In this document: one piece after another, positions 1 to 7,197 of the stretch
Position numbering within the stretch: position 1 is the first letter of the stretch
How the letters are laid out: each line of letters begins with the position of its first letter
Virus record (IMG/VR): IMGVR_UViG_3300013005_004254
Location: 1-20,211 of that record
Origin: a virus
DNA length: 20,211 nt
Direction: 5' to 3' (one strand)
Made by a program: the position numbers and the translations under genes
The notes under the pieces: model-generated
Databases searched by the model: none
Told to the model about the DNA's origin: nothing
Seen by the model: the letters and a program-made list of their open reading frames with translations, nothing else

Positions 1-1091
1 GTAAGGAGATTATCGGATTTAAAGAATTAGATCCTGCGTCTCTTTTACCATCTGTTGAAAAACAATTAGACGGATCTTTCGTTGAATGTTGGATCCAATA
101 TCCGGACAATCCTGCGATGACTAGAAAGTTATATGATTCTCAAATCATTTACATTTCATACGCAAAGGGAAATACTATAACAAGATTAAGTTATGTTGAG
201 AGATTGGTTAGATCCTTCAATCTACTTAGAATCATGGAACACACCAGAATTATCTGGAACGTGATGAATTCTTCCTATAGAATGACGATGACAGTTCCTA
301 TTGGAACTAAATCCCCACAAAAAGCAAAACAGTCTTTAGCAGAACTAATGAGCATCTATAAAGAGGATATTAGATTAGATTCAGATTCTGGAGAACTTTT
401 TGTAAATGGTAGACCGAATATCCAGTTCTTTAAGAACTATTTAATGCCATCTACCCCGAACGGTGCCCCGGATATTACCCCATTAGCGGGATCTGGAGAT
501 GCTACTCCTTTTAGTGACCTGAAAGCTCTATCATATTTTGCTGATAAATTAAAACTTGATTCAAAGATCCCTTATTCAAGGTTTGATAGGGAAGACAGGG
601 GAACACAGGGAACATATAGCGGTAATGCTGAAGGTCTAGACCAGGAAGAGATCAGATTCTTTAAATTTATCACCAGATTAAGATCTATTTTCCAAGATAT
701 CATGCTTAAGCCACTATGGATTCAATTTAGCTTGGACTATCCTAAATATCAAAAGGATTTCATGGTTAAGAGTCAATTTGGATTGGATTATGTGAAGGAT
801 AACTCTTTTGCTGAAATTAGATATATGGAAATTCTTAATGCTAGAAAGGATCAGGTAAGTAAAATCTCCGGTCTTATGGACGGAGACGGAAATCCTTATT
901 TTTCATTAAGATATGTTCTGGACAAATATCTAGGCATGACCGATGATGATAAGATAGCAAACGAGAATGCTAAAGTGAAGGCAGAAAAGAAGAAAGCAGA
1001 TGAGGCAAAGAAAGAGGAGGAAAAGAAAGCTGAAGAGGGCGAAGCACCAGCAGAAGGTGGTGAAGAAAAACAAGACGAGTTTAAACTTTAA
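1..1091 (+). CDS. 20: Portal protein, T4 gp20-like, paralogue 1 (5' end outside window)
   Basis: The reading frame is open from base 3 with no start in the window, so the N-terminal part lies upstream; the ATG at 117 is internal. The protein would form the dodecameric ring at the packaging vertex through which DNA enters and leaves the head. Recognition rests on gp20-like order: the KEIIGFKELDP segment, an IMEHTRIIWNVMN helix, the SPQKAK segment before a 'MSIYKEDI' helix, the EIRFFKFITRLR helix and a C-terminal 'MTDDDKI' motif comparable to the T4 gp20 end. It ends in about 40 highly charged Lys/Glu residues. The next gene is a full paralogue, about three-quarters identical by eye across the central region. 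Three bases separate the two, so they are surely co-transcribed. Whether this copy is a functional portal cannot be judged without its N-terminus. Confidence 0.85.
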   Translation, partial: KEIIGFKELDPASLLPSVEKQLDGSFVECWIQYPDNPAMTRKLYDSQIIYISYAKGNTITRLSYVERLVRSFNLLRIMEHTRIIWNVMNSSYRMTMTVPIGTKSPQKAKQSLAELMSIYKEDIRLDSDSGELFVNGRPNIQFFKNYLMPSTPNGAPDITPLAGSGDATPFSDLKALSYFADKLKLDSKIPYSRFDREDRGTQGTYSGNAEGLDQEEIRFFKFITRLRSIFQDIMLKPLWIQFSLDYPKYQKDFMVKSQFGLDYVKDNSFAEIRYMEILNARKDQVSKISGLMDGDGNPYFSLRYVLDKYLGMTDDDKIANENAKVKAEKKKADEAKKEEEKKAEEGEAPAEGGEEKQDEFKL

Positions 1092-1094
1092 AAA

Positions 1095-2822
1095 ATGGCA
1101 GGATTCATAGACAACTTTTCGCAGAACAATCCCAATATGGGGAGAATACTTAAAACCGTAAGTAAGATTGGATCTTTCGGAATGGAGTATAAGGATCTTG
1201 TAGTGAAAAATTCACAGGCGATCGGTGTGTCTGAAGCAATGATGAGACAGAGATTAGCACTGGGAGATGCTGATGAAGATTTCATTTACAGCTTAGCAGC
1301 TCAGGATACGTCAAATAGAAAATATATTGCATACTTTGATAAAGAGTATCCCTTTAAAAGAGAATTTCTAAGAAGATTTGCAATCAATGCTGAAATTGAA
1401 TGGATCTTAGATATTCTTGCAGACGAAGCTATCGTTTATGATGATAGAAATTTTTGCTGTGGTTTATCCCTAGTTAATTTGGAGTTATCCGAAGAAATGA
1501 TAGGATCTCTAAGAGATAACTTTCGTAAGATTTACGTTTCTCATGGATTTAATAATGGAATTTCTGCTTGGCAGTACTTTAGACAATTTCTTATCGACGG
1601 ATTCTTATCCTTTGAAATAGTCTATTCTGATGATGGTAAACAGATTGTTGGATTTAAGGAGATTGATCCTATTTCATTGACTCCTTCTATCGAAAGAAAT
1701 GCAGCTGGTCAAACTGTTCAAATCTGGTATCAATATTTTGGGGATAATGTAAAAGAAAGAAAATTATATGACTCCCAAGTTATTTATATCTCATATGCTA
1801 AGGGTAACACAACTAGTAGAACTAGCTACTGTGAAAGATTAATTAGATCCCATAATCTTTTAAAGATCATGGAGCATACCAGAATTATCTGGAACGTAAT
1901 GAATGCCTCATTCAGAATTAAAATGACCGTTCCGGTTGGTACAAGATCTCCTCAAAAAGCGAAAGAAACTCTAGGTGAGTTGATGAGCATGTATAAGGAA
2001 GATATTAAACTAAATACAGATTCTGGGGAATTAAGCGTTAACGGAAGACCCAATTTACAATTCTATAAAAACTATCTTTTTCCTGTTCAAGGTGGGGAAT
2101 CTCCAAAGGTAGAAACTCTTAATTCAGCAGGACCTAATTTAAATATTATAGACGCAGTTGTTTATTTCTTTAATAAGCTCAAGGCAGATTCTAAGATTCC
2201 TTTCAACAGATTTGCTGCAAGATCTGGCGGAACAGTAGGTACCTATAAAATCGGGGCGGAATCAGCAGAAAGAGATGAAATTAGATATAATAAATTTATT
2301 AATAGAATAAGATCCATCTATCAAGAGATTCTTTTAAAGCCTTTATGGATTCAAATGACCCTGGATCATCCAGAATTAAACAACGATACCATCTTTAGAT
2401 CTCAATTAGGTCTTAAGTTTAATTCAGATAATCAATTCGGTGAATCCAAGGAAATTGAGCAATTAATCAAGAAAATAGATTTTATTGCTGGTCTTTCTGA
2501 GATTAAAGAAAAGAAAGGAGAGGAGGAAGTTCCATATTTCAGCCAAGACTTTTTAATTGATAAATTTTTAGGATTAACCAACGAGGATAGAAGGGTTAAT
2601 GATATTTATAAAGAAAGAGACGAGAAAGAAAATGCAGAGGCTGCTGCACCAGCAGAAGGAGCTGGCGATGCAGGAGGAGCTTCTGCCGGAGGAGCAGAGA
2701 CAGCGGCAGAACCCGCAGCAGGGGGAGAACCCACAGCAGAACCAGCGGCAGAGCCCGCAGCAGAACCCGCAGCAGAACCAGCGGCAGAACCCGCAGCAGG
2801 TGGAGAAGCAGGGGTAGTTTAA
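1095..2822 (+). CDS. 20: Portal protein, T4 gp20-like, paralogue 2 (complete)
   Basis: A complete 575-residue gp20-family portal subunit (T4 gp20 is about 520 residues). The ATG at 1095 follows the upstream stop by three bases and is preceded by an A-rich stretch, not a Shine-Dalgarno sequence. Family signals are the 'EIEWILDILADEAI' helix (about residues 95-110), 'GFKEIDP' (about 190), the 'IMEHTRIIWNVMN' helix (about 255-268), the SPQKAK loop and the 'EIRYNKFINRIR' helix. The extra length is a C-terminal tail of about 65 residues made of Ala, Glu, Pro and Gly, including five AEPA units. The upstream paralogue instead has a Lys/Glu tail, so the tails differ while the cores agree. Known of the family: the portal nucleates head assembly and docks the terminase and the neck. 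Inferred: the pair could form mixed rings, or one copy may be specialised. Confidence 0.9.
   Translation: MAGFIDNFSQNNPNMGRILKTVSKIGSFGMEYKDLVVKNSQAIGVSEAMMRQRLALGDADEDFIYSLAAQDTSNRKYIAYFDKEYPFKREFLRRFAINAEIEWILDILADEAIVYDDRNFCCGLSLVNLELSEEMIGSLRDNFRKIYVSHGFNNGISAWQYFRQFLIDGFLSFEIVYSDDGKQIVGFKEIDPISLTPSIERNAAGQTVQIWYQYFGDNVKERKLYDSQVIYISYAKGNTTSRTSYCERLIRSHNLLKIMEHTRIIWNVMNASFRIKMTVPVGTRSPQKAKETLGELMSMYKEDIKLNTDSGELSVNGRPNLQFYKNYLFPVQGGESPKVETLNSAGPNLNIIDAVVYFFNKLKADSKIPFNRFAARSGGTVGTYKIGAESAERDEIRYNKFINRIRSIYQEILLKPLWIQMTLDHPELNNDTIFRSQLGLKFNSDNQFGESKEIEQLIKKIDFIAGLSEIKEKKGEEEVPYFSQDFLIDKFLGLTNEDRRVNDIYKERDEKENAEAAAPAEGAGDAGGASAGGAETAAEPAAGGEPTAEPAAEPAAEPAAEPAAEPAAGGEAGVV
2736..2795 (+). repeat. 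12-bp tandem repeat (AEPA x5) at the end of portal 2
   Basis: Five in-frame 12-base units each encode Ala-Glu-Pro-Ala (residues 548-567), with third-position changes between units. The stretch is much richer in G and C than its surroundings. It gives a probably disordered tail and is a likely site of length variation by slippage. Confidence 0.85.
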
Positions 2823-2827
2823 TTGAA

Positions 2828-2862
2828 ACATTTTTTGTAACCGAGTTTTTCCTGTATATTTG
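2828..2862 (+). promoter_or_regulatory. Probable early promoter of the ligase-nuclease operon
   Basis: TATATTTG at 2855-2862 matches the Bacteroidota -7 consensus TAnnTTTG. A TTTG at 2834-2837 lies 17 bases upstream, as expected for the -33 element. ACATTTT (2828-2834) and CCGAG (2841-2845) recur at the same spacing at 12725-12759, giving 26 matches in 35 positions. The ligase ATG follows 20 bases after the -7 box, so the leader would be short. The rest of this 59-base gap shows no clear terminator for the portal genes. Confidence 0.7.
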
Positions 2863-2881
2863 ATGTCTAAACTAAAATCAA

Positions 2882-4201
2882 ATGCAGCAGGAATTAGAAA
2901 TTCTTTTGGATGTCGAAAGAGCAACTGGGGAGGGATCCCAGAAAAAGAAACAACAAATTATCTCGGAAAACTTATCCCCTAGATTGGAATACATCCTTTC
3001 TATTTGTTTTGATCCTTTCGTAACAACTAAGCTACACAAGCTAGACTACGAAGACAAGGAATGCAAAGAAAATCCCAAGTTATATGAAGAATTCTTCTCC
3101 CTATGTGAGGAGTTAAAAGCAGCACCAGCAATTAATGATCATTTAAGGCGCAAGGCTGAACGATTGATTGAATCTACTGGTTATCACATCGAACTCAAAA
3201 AAGTGTTAGCTAAAGTCCTTACAAAGCGAATGAACATAGGAATAGGTGCCAAAATGATCAATAAAGCTGTCGGAAAGGAACTAATTCCTGATCCTAGCCT
3301 TATGCTAGCAGAAGATGACCACAAAGTGCTGGATAAATGGGGATCTATTGTCTGCGAAGAGAAATATGATGGGGTAAGAGTTATCTGCGCAATAGAGGAC
3401 AGAAAGCCTAGATTTTACACCAGAGCATTTAATGAATTAGACTCCAGATTTCTTACCCGTATAGCAAATCAGATTTTAGAACTTTCCCATGGAATAGATG
3501 GGATTTTCTTCGACGGAGAATTAACTGATTTGGACAGAAAGAGCGTGAGTGGAAAGGTTACCCAAATGATGAAGGGATCTCCAAAAGAAAGTATTGGAGA
3601 CGACCTATTATTTAACATCTTCGACGTTGAACCAACAAAAACAATTAAAGATGGCAAAGGAATAACAGTTTACACCCAAAGAAGAGAGCTTTTGGAGCAA
3701 TTCTTTAAGGATAAATCCTTTGAAAATATTAAAATAGCCCAAAAATGGGAAGCAAAAACCAAAGATGAGCTAATGCCTATCTACGATCAAATCGTTGCTA
3801 ACGGGGGAGAAGGAGTTATTATGAAAGATCCTACTCATTTTTATGAATGTAAAAGATCTAAAAGTTGGATTAAGTTTAAAGAGGTGCAAGACTGCGATCT
3901 GGTAGTTACTGGATGGTATCCTGGCGAGGGAAAGAGGGAAGGATTTATCGGAGGATTTACTTGTATGGATTCTTCAGGAGAATATCAGGTTAAAGTTGGA
4001 TCAGGATTTACAGAACAGGATTTAATTGAACTCTCTAAGAACCCTAATGATATAATAGGTAAAATCGTTGCTATTCAATACAATGTTCCTATTGAGGACA
4101 AGAATGGTAACAAATCACTTTTTCTACCTAGATTTATCGAGGTTAGAAATGATAAAACAGAACCGGAAAATTTAGTAATAAGATTTAATAAGAATAAATG
4201 A
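2882..4201 (+). CDS. 30: ATP-dependent DNA ligase (T4 gp30-like)
   Basis: Seals nicks in duplex DNA by enzyme-AMP and DNA-AMP intermediates, joining Okazaki fragments and repair patches. The nucleotidyltransferase motifs appear in order: motif I 'EEKYDGVR' with the nucleophilic lysine at residue 161, motif III 'FFDGEL' (209-214), motif IV 'EGVIMK' (310-315) and motif V with W329, K331 and K333. An N-terminal helical region of about 140 residues matches the T4 ligase N-terminus, and a C-terminal OB-fold region ends 'RNDKTEPEN' like the T4 end. At 439 residues it is slightly shorter than T4 gp30 (487). The start lies 20 bases after a TATATTTG box. It is the first gene of a five-gene operon; its TGA overlaps the next ATG (ATGA), suggesting translational coupling. 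Confidence 0.95.
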   Translation: MQQELEILLDVERATGEGSQKKKQQIISENLSPRLEYILSICFDPFVTTKLHKLDYEDKECKENPKLYEEFFSLCEELKAAPAINDHLRRKAERLIESTGYHIELKKVLAKVLTKRMNIGIGAKMINKAVGKELIPDPSLMLAEDDHKVLDKWGSIVCEEKYDGVRVICAIEDRKPRFYTRAFNELDSRFLTRIANQILELSHGIDGIFFDGELTDLDRKSVSGKVTQMMKGSPKESIGDDLLFNIFDVEPTKTIKDGKGITVYTQRRELLEQFFKDKSFENIKIAQKWEAKTKDELMPIYDQIVANGGEGVIMKDPTHFYECKRSKSWIKFKEVQDCDLVVTGWYPGEGKREGFIGGFTCMDSSGEYQVKVGSGFTEQDLIELSKNPNDIIGKIVAIQYNVPIEDKNGNKSLFLPRFIEVRNDKTEPENLVIRFNKNK

Positions 4202-5142
4202 TCAATTCACTTTTAACAGAAAAACTCAGACCCAAAAAATTAGAACATATGATTCTTCCGCAGAGAATCAAGGATGTTTTTAAAAATGGGTTACAACAGA
4301 ACGTTTTACTTACAGGATCTCCGGGATCTGGTAAAACCTCTTTAGCAAAAATTCTTTCAGAGAATTCCCCACGGCTCTTTATAAATGTATCTGACGAGAG
4401 TTCAGTGGAAACTGTTAGGGAAAAAATAACAGGATTCTGTTCTACTATCTCAATCATGAACGAAGAGAATGCTACAAAGGTTGTGGTATTAGACGAGTTT
4501 GATGGAGCATCAGACCAATTCTACAAAGCTCTTAGGGGTACAATAGAAAAATTTGCTAAAAATACCAGATTTGTAGCTACATGCAATTGGATCAATAAAG
4601 TACCAGATCCTATTAAAAGTAGATTCGAGGTATTTCTTTTTGATCCAGTTAATAAAGAGGAAGAAGCTGAATTAAAGAAACAGTGGGAAGATAGAATTGT
4701 TCTCATCTTAGATAAGATGAATATTTCTATCGAGGAAAAAGCTTTACATTCTTTTGTAAAGAAATACTATCCTGATATGAGATCTGCTCTTAACTGTATT
4801 CAAAGATGGCAGATACAAGAAATCACAGAGATAAGCGAGCAAAAAGTATCAGAATCTTCTTGGGATTATGAAGAAATTTACGATTTACTTTTCCAAAAAT
4901 TAGATCCAGTCAAAAGCTACCAAATCATAGTTGGACAATATTCCAATTCGGTAGGTGAGGTAATGGAATCTTTAGGTCGGGAATTTATCGAATGGATTAG
5001 AGAAAAGAAATCAGAAAAGACTGCTGTAATTCCAGCAGTATTAATTCTGGTTGCCCAGCATCAATCCCAAAGAAATCAGGTCATCGATCCAGTGGTTAGT
5101 CTTCTTTCCCTATTTTATTCAATACAAAAATTGACACAGTAA
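4198..5142 (+). CDS. 44: Sliding-clamp loader ATPase (T4 gp44-like, AAA+)
   Basis: The ATPase subunit that opens the sliding clamp and places it on primer-template DNA. Visible motifs are Walker A 'GSPGSGKTS' (40-48), Walker B 'VVVLDEFD' (95-102), sensor 1 'ATCN' (127-130) and the arginine-finger SRF (141-143), followed by the helical collar. The length of 314 residues is close to T4 gp44 (319). The ATG overlaps the ligase stop by four bases and the TAA overlaps the next ATG by one base, so expression is probably coupled. T4 gp44 works with gp62; no clear gp62 is adjacent, but the small protein at 6753-7154 is a candidate partner. Confidence 0.93.
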   Translation: MINSLLTEKLRPKKLEHMILPQRIKDVFKNGLQQNVLLTGSPGSGKTSLAKILSENSPRLFINVSDESSVETVREKITGFCSTISIMNEENATKVVVLDEFDGASDQFYKALRGTIEKFAKNTRFVATCNWINKVPDPIKSRFEVFLFDPVNKEEEAELKKQWEDRIVLILDKMNISIEEKALHSFVKKYYPDMRSALNCIQRWQIQEITEISEQKVSESSWDYEEIYDLLFQKLDPVKSYQIIVGQYSNSVGEVMESLGREFIEWIREKKSEKTAVIPAVLILVAQHQSQRNQVIDPVVSLLSLFYSIQKLTQ

Positions 5143-5621
5143 TGGCATTCAAGGATAGTAAAATAATTTTGGTAGGCAGGGGAGGGTCAGGAAAAGACTT
5201 TATGAGAAAAAAGTTCGAGGAAAGAGGATTTAAATATTGTGTTTCATATACTAGCCGACCTAAAAGAGAAAACGAAAAAGAGGGTAAAGATTATTATTTT
5301 AAAGAAGAATCTTTCTTCAACAATAATATCCACAGGTTTTATGAAATAGACGACTTTAACGGTTGGAAATATGGAAGACTGATTGAGGATTTTGAAAGAG
5401 CTAGTCTTTTAATTATGACACCCGGTGGGATTAAAAAAATAAAACCGGAGCACAGGAAAAAATGTATTATCATCTTCATTGCTCCTGACAGAGAAATACT
5501 AAGACAAAGATTAGCGGAAAGAAAAGATGCTGATAGTGCAGAAAGAAGATTAATCGCAGACGATCAGGATTTTTTGGACTTTTTTGACTATGATATAAGA
5601 ATAACAAATTCAGATTTTTAA
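5142..5621 (+). CDS. Guanylate-kinase-like nucleoside monophosphate kinase
   Basis: Predicted to phosphorylate a (d)NMP, most likely (d)GMP, to feed phage dNTP synthesis. The 159-residue protein has a P-loop 'GRGGSGKD' (12-19) and the guanylate-kinase GMP-binding pattern 'SYTSRPKR' followed by E..G.DYYF (35-53). A late 'RLAERKD' stretch with a downstream arginine fits the LID region. It is shorter than cellular guanylate kinases (about 200 residues). It is not the T4 gp1 type of dNMP kinase by these motifs. It starts on a TAATG overlap with the clamp-loader stop and is followed by the 5' nuclease after one base. The P-loop has Asp where most family members have Ser or Thr after GK, so substrate choice or activity may differ. 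Confidence 0.82.
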   Translation: MAFKDSKIILVGRGGSGKDFMRKKFEERGFKYCVSYTSRPKRENEKEGKDYYFKEESFFNNNIHRFYEIDDFNGWKYGRLIEDFERASLLIMTPGGIKKIKPEHRKKCIIIFIAPDREILRQRLAERKDADSAERRLIADDQDFLDFFDYDIRITNSDF

Positions 5622-5622
5622 T

Positions 5623-6753
5623 ATGGTTAGCGTAATTATAGACGGCAATTATTTATTTCATAAGACCTTTGCAATCTTTTCTGATTATGGGTCTAAACAG
5701 CCAGGGGAGGTTTTATCTCAAGCTTCAGAACAGGGAATGTTCATGAGAAAAATCATAACAGATCTTTGTTATGCTTTGAACCAATTGCCTACAAACGGCC
5801 ATGTTATCTTTTGTAAGGATTCTAGATCCTGGAGAAAAGATTTAAAAGTAGAAAGAGCAGATTATAAAAGTTCTAGGGTTAAGGACGAGAAGGTTGATTG
5901 GGGATCTTTTTTTGATCTTATGGACGAGTTTGGTAAATTTCTAGAAACAAATGGTTATATCTATTCAACCGCTCAAGGAGCAGAGGGAGATGATCTATTA
6001 TGGTTTTGGAATGAAAAATTAAAGAAAGCAGGACACAATGTTGTTGTTTTTTCCGGAGATAAGGATAGTCATCAATTAGTTTCCTGCGATGATACCTGGA
6101 CAATCTGTTGGAATGCTAACTCTAAAAACAATAAAATATTTTGTTCAGATAACTGGAAGTCAGATTATCTTGATAAAGAAGGAGAAACCTCTATTTTTAA
6201 TTTAGATTTCGTGGCTGATTCGGAGAAGGAGAAGATGGTAAATCTATGCGGCTCTGCTGCTTTAGAATTTACAAATCCAGAAAGACTCACATTTGAGAAA
6301 ATTTTAACCGGGGATAAGGGAGACGATGTACCAAGTGTTTTTGCCTACGAAAAAACTCCAGGAAAAATTTATAAATTAACTAAAGCAAAAGCTGAGTCTA
6401 TTTATGAAAATTACAAGCAATCTGGATGGGGATCTTCTAGATTAGAAGATATTTGGAAGGATGAGGAATTTAAGGATTGGATTTCTGGATATGTTTTAAG
6501 ATCTATCGGATACACTGACAATAAAGATAATAGAAAAGAGGTTGCTAATAATTACCACGAGAATGCTCAATTGGTTTGGTTATCGGATCAGGTAATACCC
6601 GAAACTGTCTTGTCTAATATGGAATTTTCATTTTCAACAACCAAAATGGAAATTAAACCCATAATGACAGATAAGAAAAATCTAATAGGCAGATCAAGAT
6701 GGGATTCATATGAAGCTCCTTCTGCATTTAATCCATTTAAAAGCTTTAAGTAA
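5623..6753 (+). CDS. rnh: 5'-3' exonuclease / flap endonuclease (T4 RNase H family)
   Basis: Predicted to remove RNA primers and flaps from lagging-strand fragments, making substrates for the ligase encoded upstream. Acidic metal-binding motifs of the FEN/RNase H family are all visible: 'IDGNYLFHK' with D7, 'RADYKSSR' (78-85) in the helical-arch area, 'GAEGDD' (119-124), 'SGDKDS' (144-149) and 'LTGDKGDDVPS' (228-238), the last resembling the H3TH/K+ site. At 376 residues it is longer than T4 RNase H (305). The extra length appears to be an insert near 155-215 and a C-terminal tail ending 'AFNPFKSFK', which might bind the clamp or SSB (guess). The stop overlaps the next ATG as TAATG. Confidence 0.9.
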   Translation: MVSVIIDGNYLFHKTFAIFSDYGSKQPGEVLSQASEQGMFMRKIITDLCYALNQLPTNGHVIFCKDSRSWRKDLKVERADYKSSRVKDEKVDWGSFFDLMDEFGKFLETNGYIYSTAQGAEGDDLLWFWNEKLKKAGHNVVVFSGDKDSHQLVSCDDTWTICWNANSKNNKIFCSDNWKSDYLDKEGETSIFNLDFVADSEKEKMVNLCGSAALEFTNPERLTFEKILTGDKGDDVPSVFAYEKTPGKIYKLTKAKAESIYENYKQSGWGSSRLEDIWKDEEFKDWISGYVLRSIGYTDNKDNRKEVANNYHENAQLVWLSDQVIPETVLSNMEFSFSTTKMEIKPIMTDKKNLIGRSRWDSYEAPSAFNPFKSFK

Positions 6754-7154
6754 TGGAATTGTTTGATATTTTAAAAGCATTTTTTTCAGACAAAAAATGG
6801 CAGGATGTAACTAAACAGGAGAAGGCTAAAAACTTCTTTATGATCAATAGAATCATGTCTATCTCCTTGCCGTTACAAGCAAATGCCTTTAATAACACTA
6901 AAATAGATCCGGTTTCCGTTATAGATTTCTGGAAATTTACTCTGAACACCAAATACAAAACACCCCCAGGATGGTTCTTTACTTCAACCAATAAGAAGGA
7001 AAAGAAGAAAGAATATGCTCCAAAAGAAGAAGTTTTGGACCTAATTAGATCCAAGTTTGAGATCTCCAATCGAGAGATAAAAGAACTTCTTCGTTATTAC
7101 CCCAAAGAATTTAAAAGTTTTTGTGAATCGATCGAAGAGCAGATAGCTGGATAG
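6753..7154 (+). CDS. Small protein of unknown function; possible clamp-loader small subunit (gp62-like)
   Basis: A 133-residue soluble, basic protein without signal peptide or membrane segment. I do not recognise it firmly. The N-terminal half has a 'SDKKWQDVTKQEKAKNFFM' helix followed by 'INRIMSISLPLQANAFN', then a Lys-rich linker (about 80-90) and a C-terminal helical part. It is the last gene of the ligase, gp44, kinase and nuclease operon and starts on a TAATG overlap, so a replication role is likely. The T4 clamp loader needs a small gp62 partner, and a weak resemblance of the DW...K..FF stretch makes this the only candidate in the window. That is inference from position. Ends with TAG, 42 bases before the tail-fibre start. 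Confidence 0.7.
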   Translation: MELFDILKAFFSDKKWQDVTKQEKAKNFFMINRIMSISLPLQANAFNNTKIDPVSVIDFWKFTLNTKYKTPPGWFFTSTNKKEKKKEYAPKEEVLDLIRSKFEISNREIKELLRYYPKEFKSFCESIEEQIAG

Positions 7155-7161
7155 GTTCTTT

Positions 7162-7197
7162 TTTCTGTGGATATATAAGAAAAGTATCCACCAGAAA
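7162..7197 (+). promoter_or_regulatory. Hairpin overlapping the tail-fibre start codon
   Basis: TTTCTG (7162-7167) pairs with CAGAAA (7192-7197), and TGGATA (7168-7173) pairs with TATCCA (7185-7190). A single C (7191) is bulged and an 11-base loop separates the arms: 12 base pairs in all. The A of the ATG at 7197 is inside the 3' arm. No U-run follows, so it does not look like an intrinsic terminator. It is placed to block translation of read-through RNA from the replication operon. Confidence 0.65.
7170..7177 (+). promoter_or_regulatory. Candidate late promoter GATATATA
   Basis: GATATATA followed by an A-rich stretch, 19 bases before the tail-fibre ATG. The same octamer occurs in the gaps before 14329 and 17738. 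It resembles the T4 late element TATAAATA. It lies in the 5' arm and loop of the hairpin, so a transcript starting a few bases downstream would lack the 5' arm. Confidence 0.5.

Noticed and set aside
117-1091. ATG at 117 as the true start of a short portal-like gene
   Set aside because: The frame is open upstream to base 3 and the upstream residues align with residues about 187-225 of paralogue 2, so the gene begins outside the window.
2736-2795. 12-bp repeats considered as iterons or a CRISPR-like array
   Set aside because: They are in frame with the portal gene, encode AEPA without spacers, and continue the protein's low-complexity tail.
2574-2924. Reverse-strand open frame of 116 residues, rich in Cys, over the end of portal 2
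   Set aside because: It is the antisense of the Ala/Glu/Pro repeat coding region, has no recognisable domain, and opposes a uniform + strand gene order.
7162-7197. Hairpins at 7162-7197 and 14297-14334 considered as intrinsic terminators
   Set aside because: Neither is followed by a U-run, both reach into start codons, and their stems are not GC-rich.
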